Notes: generated from the sequence alone by a model not told the origin. A DNA stretch of 64,000 bases from Akkermansia sp. (GCA_030525455.1 JAUNER010000002.1:53453-117452); one strand, 5' to 3'. Shown: positions 28,239-38,874, numbered from the stretch's first letter. Program-made: numbers and translations.

Positions 28239-29546
28239 CTACTGCTCGCTGATAGTCACCTTAGCTTCACCTGTCAAGAAATCAAGAACCTTGGCAGTAA
28301 GCAAGCTCAAGCGGATGCCATGCATACGGCCATCGCGATGCAATTCACGGATGTAGCTCTTCAAGTTTTTCTTCTGACGCTTAGCCTGAGCAGCAACTTC
28401 GTAGTAAAGTTCTTCGTCAGATACAGCGATGTTTTCCTTCTGAGCGATTTCCTGAAGCATGAAGAATACCTTCAAATTACGAACAGCTGACTTGCGTGCA
28501 TCTTCACGAGCTTCTTCTACAAACTTATCCATGTCAGCAGGTACATTACCGCTGTACATAGCTTCTTGTAACTTCTGCTGAAGCACACCATGCAATTCAC
28601 GCTCAACAATAACTTCCGGTAAGTTAAAATCGAGCATATCAGCTAACTTTTCAGTAATTTGGTCAGCCTTTGCTTCATTGGCAGCCATCTTTTTCTGAGA
28701 AGCTAAGCGAGCCTTCATGGCTTCTTTCAACTCATCCAAAGTACCACCCATCATTCTCTTAGCAAATTCGTCGTCAATAGCAGGCAACTTCTTCTCACGA
28801 ACTTCAACCACAGTTGTAGCCATAACCAACGTCTTGTTGCGAAGGTCCTCTACCGGGAAGCTTTCCGGGATTTCCACAGTAATGTCCTTAGACTCACCTG
28901 CCTTCATACCGGCCAATGAAGAAGCGAAGCCGGGGAGGAAGGAATCTTCCTCAACCTTCATCCACTGACCTTCACGGCCTTCCATGAAGCCGGCAGGCTT
29001 ACCCAATGCTTCAGCCAGAGGCTGACCATCAAGAGTAGACTTAAAGTCAATCACGCAAACGTCATCCATCTGAGCTTCGCGTTCTACAGGTTCAAACTCA
29101 GCAGTTTGTTCTGCAAGTTGAGTTAAAGCCTGCTCCATATCGGCATCTGTCACTTCTTCAGAAGGAGCAGTTACTTCGATACCTTTATATTCCGGCAATT
29201 CGAATTCCGGAACAATAGTCATGGTTGAGCTTACAGTGTAAGCACCTGCTTCATCAAAGCTGTGATCCGGTGTACCGAAATTCAAAACTTTTAATTTAAC
29301 GTTCTGTTCTAATGCTTCGCGGCAAACAGAATCAAAAAGTTCTCCAAGCAATTCACTTTCAATTTGCTCTTTGTAACGCTTTGCAATAATAGACTTAGGA
29401 GTCTTGCCAGGACGGAAACCCGGAATCTTTGCTTGTGCTGCATAGCTATCCACAATAGCGTTGCGACGCTGAGTAGTAACATCAGCTCCAATTGTGGCCT
29501 TTAATGTTGCTGTGCAATCTGGTTGAATATCAACAGAAATGTCCAT
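28239..29546 (-). CDS. tig: Trigger factor (ribosome-associated chaperone/prolyl isomerase)
   Basis: The start is taken at the ATG at 29546 (MDISVDIQPDCTATLKATIG); a TTG eight codons upstream is less likely. The 435-residue product has the ribosome-binding signature IPGFRPGKTPKSIIAKRY (about 43-60), a central FKBP-like domain (about 155-240) and a long helical C-terminal chaperone domain. It binds nascent chains at the exit tunnel. The usual tig-clpP-clpX order is kept, but tig has its own terminator. Confidence 0.96.
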   Translation of the reverse strand: MDISVDIQPDCTATLKATIGADVTTQRRNAIVDSYAAQAKIPGFRPGKTPKSIIAKRYKEQIESELLGELFDSVCREALEQNVKLKVLNFGTPDHSFDEAGAYTVSSTMTIVPEFELPEYKGIEVTAPSEEVTDADMEQALTQLAEQTAEFEPVEREAQMDDVCVIDFKSTLDGQPLAEALGKPAGFMEGREGQWMKVEEDSFLPGFASSLAGMKAGESKDITVEIPESFPVEDLRNKTLVMATTVVEVREKKLPAIDDEFAKRMMGGTLDELKEAMKARLASQKKMAANEAKADQITEKLADMLDFNLPEVIVERELHGVLQQKLQEAMYSGNVPADMDKFVEEAREDARKSAVRNLKVFFMLQEIAQKENIAVSDEELYYEVAAQAKRQKKNLKSYIRELHRDGRMHGIRLSLLTAKVLDFLTGEAKVTISEQ

Positions 29547-29833
29547 ATACTGTATACAGTCGGTGTTCAATAATGAGAAAAACGTTTATCTCACTCAAAA
29601 AGCCACCTAGGCTAAATTTCGAGTGGCAATCACGATACTACTCGCCTTACTTATATTCAAGCCATTCTCATAGAATGACACAATTACATCCCTAATTTAT
29701 CCCATTAACCCGTCATTTGGTTTAGGATTTACCGCACTTAACTTCCTCATAAAATCAAGAGAAGCCGGCAATCATACTAACACAAAATGAGGCAGACTTG
29801 ACCAAAAGTAGAAACAAGAGTAGACTCGCTACC

Positions 29834-30154
29834 ATGAATAAAGTTGAGACAGCATTATCAATGTTCCGAACAGCACCTTATCACTATAATTGTGCACAAG
29901 CTGTATGTGCCGCACTAGGCTACACAGACCTAGTCGAAAAAATGAGCTCCTGTGGCGGTGGCAAAGCACCCAACGGGATGTGTGGTGCACTGTACGGAGC
30001 AATCCAATGTGTTTCTGCTGATGAGCAAGCCGCAATCATCGACACTTTTGTAAGTAAACATGGATTTAGCAAATGTCATGAGCTCAAAAAAGAAGGTCAT
30101 GTACCATGCAAAGAATGCGTGGCTACGGCTGTCGAACTTATCTGTAAATCCTAA
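29834..30154 (+). CDS. C_GCAxxG_C_C family protein
   Basis: Start chosen at MNKVETALSM (29834). The 106-residue protein has the family pattern: YNCAQAVCAALG, SSCGGGKAPNGMCGALYGAI (the central CG..GMCGA), and C-terminal cysteines in KCHELKKEGHVPCKECV. These spaced cysteines are thought to bind a metal or take part in redox chemistry; the role is unknown. It ends 15 bases before the KtrA-like gene, so the two may be co-transcribed. Confidence 0.85.
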   Translation: MNKVETALSMFRTAPYHYNCAQAVCAALGYTDLVEKMSSCGGGKAPNGMCGALYGAIQCVSADEQAAIIDTFVSKHGFSKCHELKKEGHVPCKECVATAVELICKS

Positions 30155-30169
30155 CTCGTCTACCACAAT

Positions 30170-30919
30170 ATGATGCTATACACTGTTATAGGACTAGGTC
30201 AATTTGGCATTGAACTATGCAGAGAACTTTCCAATCGTTCAAACATCGAAGTGCGAGCCATCGGTGCTAATCAAGACGAGACAAATGCCGTAAAAGCTTT
30301 CGTTGATGATTCTAGCCACATTGACTTTTCCAACCCCAAAGCGGCATTAGAACAATTTGATTTTGATGAAAATTCACATGTTATCGTAGCCATAGGCAAT
30401 AGCTTCGAAGACAACCTCATGATGGTATCGTGCCTACAAGAAATTGGGGTAACACACATTTATGCTCGCGTCATCAATGAACAGCACGAATACATCCTAA
30501 ATAAAATGAATGTCGATGCCCGCATTCACTTAGCACGTATGTCGGCCATCCTCCTCGCCAGCCAACTTGATGCTCTCGACTATGCTCGCGTCTCTCCGCT
30601 AGACGAACATCACAGCATTGCAGAAATTGATATGCCATACGAATGGGTAGGCAAAGGACTTGGAGACGTGGGACTCCGCGACCAATTTGAGCTAAACCTA
30701 CTAAGTGTACGCCGAGGACCTGCCGAAAAACCACAAGAGGGTCGTTTACTACTCGAATTACCCACAGCCCCCATCATTGGTCCGCCTGACGCCAAAACAT
30801 TTATATTTGAAAAAGGCGATATACTCGTTCTTTTCGGACGTGAAGATAAACTAGCCAAATTTGCCAAATTCGTAAAATCAACAAACGCTAAATTCACAAG
30901 CTCGGAACATAAAGCCTAA
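30170..30919 (+). CDS. KtrA/TrkA-like potassium channel regulatory subunit (RCK domain)
   Basis: The 249-residue product has an RCK_N Rossmann domain (VIGLGQFGIELCRELSNR, residues 6-23; acidic and Asp/Glu at the ends of later strands) and an RCK_C domain (about 140-235, ending KGDILVLFGREDKLAKFAKF). Such subunits bind NAD(H) or ATP/ADP and gate a KtrB/TrkH channel. No channel gene is in the window, so its partner must be elsewhere. The first two codons are both ATG. Confidence 0.88.
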   Translation: MMLYTVIGLGQFGIELCRELSNRSNIEVRAIGANQDETNAVKAFVDDSSHIDFSNPKAALEQFDFDENSHVIVAIGNSFEDNLMMVSCLQEIGVTHIYARVINEQHEYILNKMNVDARIHLARMSAILLASQLDALDYARVSPLDEHHSIAEIDMPYEWVGKGLGDVGLRDQFELNLLSVRRGPAEKPQEGRLLLELPTAPIIGPPDAKTFIFEKGDILVLFGREDKLAKFAKFVKSTNAKFTSSEHKA

Positions 30920-30999
30920 TTCATCATCAGCAATGGGTCGTGGATTGTGCTAAAATTTTTTCTTGTCAAATGGGGACTTAAAGGTAGAAACTATAGCTC

Positions 31000-32055
31000 A
31001 TGAACCCTCTAGTAATCGGGCTTTGTACCCTTAGTGTAGCAACATTTTCATTTGCACAACAAATACCTACATCAGATGCACCCCAAGAAAAAGCAAGCAT
31101 CAGCTTTCATTTAGAAAATGATGTTTTCATTGGTAATGACGACTGTTACACCAATGGCGTTCGTTTTGGTTGGCAATCTGCCAGCACCACAGATGATGAA
31201 TCATTCGCCGGAATTCTTGGCACTATGCTAGGTGGTACAAATGCTTCCAATAGTTGGAAACAAATCATGGGCATGACCGGCTCAGACCATCTACGCCAAC
31301 AATGGGGTATCAACCTAACTCAAAAGATGTTTACCCCTGAGCATCGCTATTCCTCGCCTCTTTATGGTTCACAGCCCTACGTTGGGCACTTGGCATTAGG
31401 TCTTTCTTCATTGGTCAAAAACGAAGATAGAGCCAATTCATTTGAATTCCAACTAGGCACTACCGGCTCTGCCTCTCTCGGTAAAGGTGCACAACACTTT
31501 GTCCACAAATTATTCGACATGGAACAATGGCCGGGCTGGGGCACTCAAATGCCATCAGAACTTACCCTAAACGCCTACTTTAAGCGATTTTACAGACTCC
31601 GTTCTTTAGAAACCCACTATGCCTCCGGGCTAGAATCAGACGCTCTCGCTTATTGGCACATAGATGCAGGCACGGTCAAATGCCAAGCCGGTGCAGGATT
31701 TACATGGAGAATTGGGTATGAACTAGGCAATAGTGTGCCAGACAACTTCATCATGGGAGCAAACACCGCCACTCCCTTTGTCTACAACAGAAAAGCTGCC
31801 GATTGGGGCTACTATGGCTACCTGCATGGTGCTATACGAGCTGTCGCTCACGACCTGTATCTAGACGGCACAGTCTTTCACTCTTACCCCGAGTACGTTA
31901 ATAAATATCCTGTCGTAGCAGAGGGGGGTATTGGTTTCGGGGTTCGCTATAAGGATTTCGATTTCTTATTTGGCTTACATTATTCCACTCGCCAATACAC
32001 TAGTCAGGAATCTAATCAGTGCCACGGAGTTCTTCAGATGCGTTATAGCTTCTAA
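31000..32055 (+). CDS. LpxR-family outer-membrane lipid A deacylase
   Basis: The 351-residue product starts with a cleavable signal peptide (MNPLVIGLCTLSVATFSFAQ). The mature N-terminus SFHLENDVFIGNDDCYTNGVRFGW matches the LpxR family, where the Asn-Asp pair and following Thr/Ser region bind calcium and form the active site, and GYLHGAIRAVAHDLYLDG resembles the C-terminal family block. It ends in a Phe (MRYSF), as outer-membrane beta barrels do. LpxR removes the 3'-acyloxyacyl chain of lipid A. Lipid A genes lpxI and hldD lie elsewhere in the window, consistent with an LPS-bearing host. Confidence 0.85.
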   Translation: MNPLVIGLCTLSVATFSFAQQIPTSDAPQEKASISFHLENDVFIGNDDCYTNGVRFGWQSASTTDDESFAGILGTMLGGTNASNSWKQIMGMTGSDHLRQQWGINLTQKMFTPEHRYSSPLYGSQPYVGHLALGLSSLVKNEDRANSFEFQLGTTGSASLGKGAQHFVHKLFDMEQWPGWGTQMPSELTLNAYFKRFYRLRSLETHYASGLESDALAYWHIDAGTVKCQAGAGFTWRIGYELGNSVPDNFIMGANTATPFVYNRKAADWGYYGYLHGAIRAVAHDLYLDGTVFHSYPEYVNKYPVVAEGGIGFGVRYKDFDFLFGLHYSTRQYTSQESNQCHGVLQMRYSF

Positions 32056-32080
32056 GTCTATTATTTTTAATGGCATCATT

Positions 32081-32112
32081 CGAGCAGTATCACAGAAATG
32101 TGGGACTGCTCG
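32081..32112 (+). terminator. Hairpin terminator after the lpxR-like gene
   Basis: CGAGCAGT (32081-32088) pairs with ACTGCTCG (32105-32112); the inside contains CACA-GAAA-TGTG. A weak T-rich tail follows. Confidence 0.65.
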
Positions 32113-32154
32113 ATTTGTCTAGGCCCATAAAATTTTAAAAAATTTTATTTATTA

Positions 32155-32171
32155 ATTCAACGTTTTGTCAT
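32155..32171 (+). promoter_or_regulatory. 17-bp motif upstream of clpB shared with the zinc peptidase gene
   Basis: ATTCAACGTTTTGTCAT lies 36 bases before the clpB start and recurs exactly at 42809-42825. It may be part of a promoter or an operator. Confidence 0.55.
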
Positions 32172-32206
32172 ACACATTAGTCTAATCAATCAAACAACTT
32201 ACCAAT

Positions 32207-34780
32207 ATGCTAAACAATTTGACAACTAAATTCCAAGAAGCGCTTATGCAAGCGCAACAATCAGCCGGTCACTTAGGCAAACCAGAAATTTCATCTCTCG
32301 ATGTACTCGTGGCACTCCTCGAGCAAGAGGGGGGGATATTGCCCCCTATCCTCCGGAAAGCTTCATGTGACCCGGCTCTTCTCAATCAAGCCGCACAACG
32401 AGAACTATCACGCGAGCCATCCCAATCAGGGATGTCCCAGCCGAGAATGTCTCGCGAACTCGGCCTTGCCATGCAATCCGCTGAAAACGAACGCCAAAAG
32501 CTAAAGGATGACTACCTCAGTGTAGAGCATTTCATGCTTGGTGCCTTATCAAGCGATAATAAAGTAAACGACTTAGCAAAAACATTCGGTTTAACCAAAG
32601 ATAAATACCTCTCTGCCATGAAAGAAGTACGTGGCAATCAACGCGTCACTGATGATAATCCGGAAGGCAAATACCAAACACTTGAAAAATACGGTACTGA
32701 CCTGACGGCTCGTGCTCGTGCCGGGAAAATCGACCCCGTTATTGGTCGCGATACAGAAATCCGACGTGTACTACAAATTCTATCTCGTCGCACAAAAAAC
32801 AACCCTGTCCTCATCGGGGAACCAGGGGTGGGCAAAACCGCTATTGCTGAAGGACTTGCCCGCCGCATTATCAATGGCGATGTACCCGATAGTATGCGTA
32901 ATAAACGCATCGTTTCTCTCAACATCGGCTCTATGCTCGCCGGTGCAAAATATCGTGGTGAATTTGAAGAACGCCTTAAAGCATTCCTTAAAGAAGTCAC
33001 AGACTCTAATGGAGAAATCATCTTATTTATTGATGAACTGCATACCATTGTAGGAGCAGGTGCAGGTGAAGGCCCCATGGATGCTTCCAATCTTCTCAAA
33101 CCGGCTCTCGCACGAGGTGAATTAAGAACCATTGGGGCAACCACACTCGATGAGTACCGTAAATACATCGAGAAAGATGCTGCCCTAGAACGCCGGTTTC
33201 AACCGGTTTTAGTCGCTGAACCTAGTGTGGAAGACACCATTGCTATTCTGCGAGGGCTCAAGGAACGCTACGAAGTTCACCATGGTGTACGTATCACAGA
33301 TGGTGCCATTGTGGCCGCTGCCAATCTTTCTAATCGCTACATTTCCGATAGATTTCTACCGGACAAAGCCGTGGACCTTGTGGATGAAGCCGCTGCCCGA
33401 CTAAAAATCGAATTAGATTCCATGCCGGCAGAAATCGACCAACTCGAACGCGAAACCATGCAATTAGAGATGGAACGACAAGCCCTTGTTAAAGAAACAG
33501 ACAACGACAGCAAAGCTCGCTTAGAAAAAATCACTCAAGAATTAGCTGATTTACGAGAAAAAGCAGATGCCATGATTGCTCAATGGAAAAGCGAAAAAGC
33601 CGTCGTTGATACAGTGCGAACTCAACAGGAAAAACTTGAATCCCTCAAACAAGAAAGCGAAAGTGCCAAACGTCGTGGTGACTTAACTCGTGCTTCTGAA
33701 ATCACCTATGGTGAAATTCCTGCCACTCAACGTGCCCTAGACGAAGCTAAGGAAAAACTTAGTCATATCCAGAAAAACGATGGTGGATTGCTACGTGAGG
33801 AAGTCACAGAAGCAGACATCGCTAAAGTTGTAGCCACATGGACGGGCATACCCGCCGCACGCTTACAGGAAGGCGAACGCTCGAAACTCGTTCACATGGA
33901 AGAACGCTTAGGCGAACGAGTCATTGGGCAAAAACAAGCCGTCCGAGCTGTTTCTGATGCCGTTCGCCGAGCCAGAGCCGGCCTACAAGACGAAAACCGC
34001 CCCATTGGCTCATTCCTATTCCTCGGTCCCACCGGCGTCGGGAAAACAGAACTCAGCAAAGCTCTCGCCGAATTCCTATTTGACGATGAAAATTCCATCA
34101 TCCGAATTGATATGTCTGAGTATATGGAAAAACACTCCGTTGCTCGCCTCATCGGGGCTCCTCCCGGATACGTCGGCTATGATGAAGGCGGCCAGCTTTC
34201 TGAAGCCGTTCGCCGTAAACCTTATTGTGTCGTGCTTTTTGATGAGATCGAAAAAGCTCACTCTGATGTATTCAATGTCCTCTTACAAGTCCTGGATGAT
34301 GGTCGTATTACCGATGGTCAAGGTCGTACTGTCGATTTCAAAAATACAGTCATTATCATGACATCAAACATAGGTAGTCACTTCATTCTCAATGAATCCG
34401 ACCCCGCTCAAAGAGAAAACCGTGCCCTCGAGGCTCTCCGCGACCACTTCCGCCCCGAGTTCCTCAATCGCATCGATGAAATCATCATCTTTGACCGCTT
34501 ATCTGCCAATGAACTTCAGGGCATTGTAGACATTCAGCTCAATCGAGTACGTCAACGACTCGAAAAACGAGGCCTTTCCCTCTGCATGAGTCCGGAGGCT
34601 ATTGCTCTTATCGCAAAACATGGCTTCGACCCGGTTTATGGGGCTCGCCCACTAAAGCGTGCCATCCAACACGACCTCCTAGACCCCTTGAGTCTTCAAA
34701 TCCTAGAAGGCAAGTTCCCCGAAAACTCCACCATCTCGGTAGATGTCTTAGATAATCAGCTTACCTTCTCAAAAATTTAA
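32207..34780 (+). CDS. clpB: ATP-dependent disaggregase ClpB
   Basis: The 857-residue product has the Clp N-terminal repeats (about 1-145), NBD1 with [15 protein letters not shown] (near 205), the coiled-coil middle domain (about 405-520, [16 protein letters not shown]...) that distinguishes ClpB from ClpA/C, and NBD2 with [20 protein letters not shown] (near 605) and [20 protein letters not shown]. It has no IGF loop for ClpP, fitting a disaggregase working with DnaK. It ends in a perfect hairpin terminator. Confidence 0.98.
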   Translation: MLNNLTTKFQEALMQAQQSAGHLGKPEISSLDVLVALLEQEGGILPPILRKASCDPALLNQAAQRELSREPSQSGMSQPRMSRELGLAMQSAENERQKLKDDYLSVEHFMLGALSSDNKVNDLAKTFGLTKDKYLSAMKEVRGNQRVTDDNPEGKYQTLEKYGTDLTARARAGKIDPVIGRDTEIRRVLQILSRRTKNNPVLIGEPGVGKTAIAEGLARRIINGDVPDSMRNKRIVSLNIGSMLAGAKYRGEFEERLKAFLKEVTDSNGEIILFIDELHTIVGAGAGEGPMDASNLLKPALARGELRTIGATTLDEYRKYIEKDAALERRFQPVLVAEPSVEDTIAILRGLKERYEVHHGVRITDGAIVAAANLSNRYISDRFLPDKAVDLVDEAAARLKIELDSMPAEIDQLERETMQLEMERQALVKETDNDSKARLEKITQELADLREKADAMIAQWKSEKAVVDTVRTQQEKLESLKQESESAKRRGDLTRASEITYGEIPATQRALDEAKEKLSHIQKNDGGLLREEVTEADIAKVVATWTGIPAARLQEGERSKLVHMEERLGERVIGQKQAVRAVSDAVRRARAGLQDENRPIGSFLFLGPTGVGKTELSKALAEFLFDDENSIIRIDMSEYMEKHSVARLIGAPPGYVGYDEGGQLSEAVRRKPYCVVLFDEIEKAHSDVFNVLLQVLDDGRITDGQGRTVDFKNTVIIMTSNIGSHFILNESDPAQRENRALEALRDHFRPEFLNRIDEIIIFDRLSANELQGIVDIQLNRVRQRLEKRGLSLCMSPEAIALIAKHGFDPVYGARPLKRAIQHDLLDPLSLQILEGKFPENSTISVDVLDNQLTFSKI

Positions 34781-34801
34781 TCTGTAAATAAATTCTACTC
34801 C

Positions 34802-34835
34802 ATGAGCGTCTACAAGCATTATTGTAGACGCTCAT
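34802..34835 (+). terminator. Hairpin after clpB
   Basis: A perfect 14-bp stem, ATGAGCGTCTACAA (34802-34815) with 34822-34835, and a six-base loop. The T-run is weak, so it may act from both directions or protect the 3' end. Confidence 0.7.
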
Positions 34836-34954
34836 GTATTATCCTATTCCAGAATTTTCTTATCAGACTCCTGAATTCCCTTTATTAATGCTTTATCTAG
34901 TAATTTTGCCAAAGGTAAAACAGAAGCTCATGCAAAATTCTCCGAATCGTCGGC

Positions 34955-34983
34955 TTGATTTATTCAACTAAAAGAATTAAAAT
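34955..34983 (+). promoter_or_regulatory. Promoter of cmk-plsC
   Basis: TTGATT (34955-34960), 17-base spacer, TAAAAT (34978-34983). The sequence TTGATTTATTCA at the -35 is repeated at the pdhA promoter. Confidence 0.65.
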
Positions 34984-35018
34984 GTAGAGCATACAGAGGA
35001 ATCAAAAAAGAACACGAC

Positions 35019-35657
35019 ATGTCGCACCCAGCCATAGCCATTGACGGACCGGCCGCATCCGGGAAATCTACAGTAGCCAAACTCATCGCAGAACGCTTAG
35101 GATACACCTTTATTAACACCGGAGCTATGTATCGAGCTATCACTTGGTACGTTCTCACCCAAGGCATAGACCCGGCAGACACCGCATCGGTAAACCAGCT
35201 ACTACCGAGCATACCACTATCATTTGGCAAAGACGGGAGCCGCTCAACAGTTCTCTATAATGGTCAAGTACTTAACACAGAACTAACCACCCAAGAAGTG
35301 AATGACCACGTCTCGACCATAGCCGCCATACCGGAAGTAAGAAGTCTGCTAGTAGAGCGTCAACGCGAGTACAACACCCGCGAAGCCGTAGTCATGGAAG
35401 GGCGAGACATTGGCACAGTCGTCTTCCCCGATACGCCATTCAAATACTTTGTAACAGCGTCTGAAGAAGTGCGAGCCGCACGCAGAGCCGCAGAGGGGTT
35501 GACAGATTCCATCGCTGAACGAGATAAAAAAGACTCATCTCGAGCCACAGCACCACTTACTCAAGCAGCAGATGCAAAGTTAGTAGACACATCTGATATG
35601 ACCATAGAAGAAGTCGTTGACACCATCGTTGCAGATATCACCCAAAAACTGGCTTAA
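35019..35657 (+). CDS. cmk: Cytidylate kinase
   Basis: The 212-residue product phosphorylates CMP and dCMP. The P-loop IAIDGPAASGKSTVAKLIAE (residues 4-23), INTGAMYRAITWY, MEGRDIGTVVFPD and the lid region ARRAAEG...ERDKKDSSRATAPL are all present. The ending VVDTIVADITQKL is family-typical. It lies directly upstream of plsC, as cmk often neighbours plsC-like genes, and the two share a promoter. Confidence 0.96.
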   Translation: MSHPAIAIDGPAASGKSTVAKLIAERLGYTFINTGAMYRAITWYVLTQGIDPADTASVNQLLPSIPLSFGKDGSRSTVLYNGQVLNTELTTQEVNDHVSTIAAIPEVRSLLVERQREYNTREAVVMEGRDIGTVVFPDTPFKYFVTASEEVRAARRAAEGLTDSIAERDKKDSSRATAPLTQAADAKLVDTSDMTIEEVVDTIVADITQKLA

Positions 35658-35664
35658 CCCTGAT

Positions 35665-36276
35665 ATGAACTCCTTTTATTGGTTTTTCCATACTTTATTT
35701 AAAAGTGCGTCCAAAGCATTCTTTTCTCTGAAAGTCATTAATAGAGAAAAGCTCATCGAGAAAGGACCTGTACTCATCGTAGCCAATCACCAGAGTTTTT
35801 TAGACCCCCCCATGCTGGGTTGCATTTACGAAGAAAGCATCTACTTCTTTGCTCGCAAAACACTCTTTAAAAGCATTTTTAAGTGGGGATTACCACTATG
35901 CCAAGCCATCCCCATCGACCAAGAAAATCCGGATCCGACCAGTCTAAAACTTATCATTCGCCTACTGCGTGCCGGGAATCGCGTACTTGTTTTCCCGGAA
36001 GGGTCACGCACTCCTGACGGTGAAATTAAAGACGGCATGGGGGGGATTGGCTTGATTCTCAGCAAAACTAAAGTACCTGTACAACCTCTACGCATACATG
36101 GAGCCTACGAAGCCCTGCCCATGCATGCATCGCGTCCGAAGCTACACCCTGTGAGCATCAGTGTAGGAGACCCGATTGAATTCAGCAAAGAAGAACTCAA
36201 TGCTAAAGGGAAAGACGCCTATCAGCACCTAACAAACCGTATGATGGACGCCATACGAGCCCTACCGACAGAATAA
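35665..36276 (+). CDS. plsC: 1-acyl-sn-glycerol-3-phosphate acyltransferase
   Basis: The start is taken at 35665, seven bases after cmk; the longer frame overlaps cmk. The 203-residue product has the acyltransferase block I NHQSFLDPP (NHxxxxD), block II region FARKTLFKS, block III VFPEGSRTPDG and block IV VPVQPLRIHGAY. It makes phosphatidic acid at the inner membrane. The gene contains both a C7 (35805-35811) and a G7 (36039-36045) run. Confidence 0.94.
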   Translation: MNSFYWFFHTLFKSASKAFFSLKVINREKLIEKGPVLIVANHQSFLDPPMLGCIYEESIYFFARKTLFKSIFKWGLPLCQAIPIDQENPDPTSLKLIIRLLRAGNRVLVFPEGSRTPDGEIKDGMGGIGLILSKTKVPVQPLRIHGAYEALPMHASRPKLHPVSISVGDPIEFSKEELNAKGKDAYQHLTNRMMDAIRALPTE

Positions 36277-36309
36277 TTTACGTCACGCCTATTTGGTACC
36301 CCCTAGTTC

Positions 36310-37380
36310 ATGCTCACTAGGTTAAAATTAATGAACTTCCGCTGTTACAGCCACTTTTCGTGGTTCGTACCGGAGCAGGGAGCCATAATCATAGGAGATA
36401 ATGCTAGGGGAAAAACCAGTTTACTCGAAGCCATTTGCTTTTTACTTAGGCTCCAATCTCCCCGCACCTCTAGGCTACAGCCCATGCAAAAACATGGCAC
36501 ACAACAATTTGGCGTACGAGGAGAAATTTCAGGGCAAGTGCATCGGCTTCTATGGAATGCAGAAAGCCTAGATTTACAAATCAATGGCGAACCAATCAAC
36601 GACCACCGCAGCTATCTGTCCAATAGTTGGCCCGTTGTCTGGCTGGGGAACGATGATTTAACACTCGTACGTACCGGGGCAGACGCTCGCCGTCGGTATA
36701 TGGACTTTGTAGGGGCACAATGGCATCCGGAATACAGACTTTCCCTCTTTAACTACAGAAAAATACTAAAGACGAGAAACTACCTTTTGAAGCACAAACC
36801 CGGTGATAAACTCCAACTCGACACATGGAGCCAAATGCTAGCCGTTCATGGAGATAAACTAAGCCGCCTCAGAAACGAACTGCTCACACTCTTATGCCCG
36901 CATATTATTCAAGCATACGCTCACATCAGCGGACAAGCTGAACATATCAGCGTTGAATACCAAGCATCTTCTGCATCCAACTCACTTTACGACCACCTCT
37001 GTAACGAACTGGACCGCGACATACGTTATGGGCAAACCCAAACTGGTCCTCACAGAGACGATTTACTCATACAGTTGAATGGAAATCCAGCGGCACAATT
37101 TGCCTCAGAAGGGCAACAGAGAAGCATTTGCATAGCCATGAAACTTGCACAATCTGCCCTACTCTGCGAAGAAACAGGCCGCCCCCCCATTCATCTCATT
37201 GACGACGTTTTTGGCGAACTTGACCCGTCACGTCGACTAGCCTTTATCAATGCCCTGCCACCGGATTCCCAATCCATTATCACCACAACCCAATTACAAT
37301 GGATGCCAAAAAGCCAATGCCCTTATCCTGTTTTTACCCTAGCTGATGGCCAACTTCACCCTAGCATCCGAGAGAGTTAA
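36310..37380 (+). CDS. recF: DNA replication and repair protein RecF
   Basis: The 356-residue SMC-like ATPase has the N-terminal LKLMNFRCYSHFSW, Walker A IIGDNARGKTSLLEAICFL (about 26-44), signature QFASEGQQRSICIAMKLAQ and Walker B IHLIDDVFGELDPSRR, all as in RecF. It loads RecA at gaps with RecO and RecR. The gene is away from dnaA/dnaN/gyrB. Its last four bases overlap the end of the convergent small gene at 37377. Confidence 0.95.
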   Translation: MLTRLKLMNFRCYSHFSWFVPEQGAIIIGDNARGKTSLLEAICFLLRLQSPRTSRLQPMQKHGTQQFGVRGEISGQVHRLLWNAESLDLQINGEPINDHRSYLSNSWPVVWLGNDDLTLVRTGADARRRYMDFVGAQWHPEYRLSLFNYRKILKTRNYLLKHKPGDKLQLDTWSQMLAVHGDKLSRLRNELLTLLCPHIIQAYAHISGQAEHISVEYQASSASNSLYDHLCNELDRDIRYGQTQTGPHRDDLLIQLNGNPAAQFASEGQQRSICIAMKLAQSALLCEETGRPPIHLIDDVFGELDPSRRLAFINALPPDSQSIITTTQLQWMPKSQCPYPVFTLADGQLHPSIRES

Positions 37381-37610
37381 TCTGATGATTTTTCCTGCTC
37401 AGGCGGGGGAAATTTCTTCATCGCCTCCAAAATCTGCCTTTGCTGAATAGGACTCATAGATGGGCCCAACGTAGAATTGATTTGCTGATGATAAAATTGA
37501 CGGGCACGTTCCTGCTTCTCAACCCGCTTATACCACGAATAAACACACACCCCAACAACCAACACCCCTAGAGCAATCAATAGTGGTATACCTGTACGAT
37601 GCCGAGCCAT
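37377..37610 (-). CDS. Small single-pass membrane protein, unknown function
   Basis: A 77-residue protein with one transmembrane segment (about 8-24, IPLLIALGVLVVGVCVYSWY) and a basic then acidic cytoplasmic-type tail containing PIQQRQILEAMKKFPPPEQE. I do not recognise it. It starts 12 bases after rnd ends, so it is probably co-transcribed with rnd, and it converges on recF with a four-base overlap. Confidence 0.65.
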   Translation of the reverse strand: MARHRTGIPLLIALGVLVVGVCVYSWYKRVEKQERARQFYHQQINSTLGPSMSPIQQRQILEAMKKFPPPEQEKSSD

Positions 37611-37622
37611 AAATAAAACGGC

Positions 37623-38681
37623 TTACAATCCTAAAGCCTCACGTTGCCAATTAAGCAACTGAGCTTTACCGGTTTCCTCATCCTCAGCAATGGCCTCCAT
37701 AATAGCACGGGTAATCAAAAATGAGCCCTCTATATTTAACTCTTCTGACTTTCTATCACGCAACTCACACAATGCCGACACCTTATCATCAAAATCATCA
37801 GCATAGACTTTTTTAACGTGTTTTTGCTTTATAGGATACTCATCCTCATCAATTAAATAAAATCGACGAACCACCTCTAAGAACCTCTCGCGGCGGTGCT
37901 GATGAAATCTAGGCGAAGGAGAAACCCCAAGCTGATCTTGCAATGCCTGGCTCCACTTGAGCAAATCTGCATTTGAACAAACCATAAATGATGGTTTATC
38001 CCAAACTTTAGCCTCATTATCACGCCACATCCATAATTCGCGTAATGCGGCTAATCCACGACGATTTAACTTACCACTCCCCTGAATACGCCATGGCTCA
38101 GCATTCCCGGCATGATGACGTTCCATGGCCTTTTTCATCGAGTGATGACAACTTTCAACAAACCACTCATATCGCCCTAAATCACGCAACTGTGATGTCA
38201 GCATATCTGCCATACCCAGCATATACTTCACATCATTAAGGGCATAGGTAATCATAGCCTCTGACAAAGGACGTCTAGCCCAATCTGCCTTTTGAGAAGT
38301 TTTACTTAACTCCACTCCGTAAAAATGCTCTACCAACGCGGCTAAACCAAACTGCCTAAACCCCAACAACCGAGCAGCAGTTTGAGTATCCCAAATCATC
38401 GCAGGAAGAGCATTACAAGCCCGTAAAAACAGACACATATCATAATCAGCACCATGCATCCAAACCTCCGTTTCCTTTAACCACTGATAAAATGGTGCCA
38501 TATCCTCAATCGCCAATGGGTCAATCACGCAAGCCCCGTGCTCATCTGCATACTGAATCAAACAAATTTTTTCCTGGTATCTGTGCAAACTATCGGCTTC
38601 CAAATCCAGGACTACCCGAGCTTTTGGTTGTTCGTATGCTCGTTTTCTCCAGTCGAGCAATGTGTCTTTTTCCCGTATCAT
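37623..38681 (-). CDS. rnd: Ribonuclease D-like 3'-5' exoribonuclease
   Basis: The 352-residue product has the DEDDy exonuclease motifs: VVLDLEADS (Exo I, D-x-E near 24-26), WMHGADYDMCLF (Exo II, near 94-105) and ITYALNDVKYMLGM (Exo III with Y and D, near 158). The C-terminal half contains an HRDC-like region (RRGLAALRELWMWRDNEAK). RNase D trims 3' ends of tRNA and other stable RNAs. Confidence 0.9.
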   Translation of the reverse strand: MIREKDTLLDWRKRAYEQPKARVVLDLEADSLHRYQEKICLIQYADEHGACVIDPLAIEDMAPFYQWLKETEVWMHGADYDMCLFLRACNALPAMIWDTQTAARLLGFRQFGLAALVEHFYGVELSKTSQKADWARRPLSEAMITYALNDVKYMLGMADMLTSQLRDLGRYEWFVESCHHSMKKAMERHHAGNAEPWRIQGSGKLNRRGLAALRELWMWRDNEAKVWDKPSFMVCSNADLLKWSQALQDQLGVSPSPRFHQHRRERFLEVVRRFYLIDEDEYPIKQKHVKKVYADDFDDKVSALCELRDRKSEELNIEGSFLITRAIMEAIAEDEETGKAQLLNWQREALGL

Positions 38682-38874
38682 TGCGTGATTTATCAGCTCT
38701 GAATTGAACCATGCTTCACCCCACGGAGCAATACTAATCTCTGTTAGCTCCGGAAATCACCCCCATACCATTCCTATAAAAACATGGAAAAGTTAAAATC
38801 ATGTCGCATTTATCAGCACAGAACTCCATTCCGCTGTTGATAATTGGACGGGAATAAGGCAGAAATGACAGCGT

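Noticed and set aside
29548..29560. Palindrome ACTGTATACAGT before tig as a LexA box
   Set aside because: The CTGT/ACAG halves are only two bases apart instead of eight; tig is not an SOS gene.
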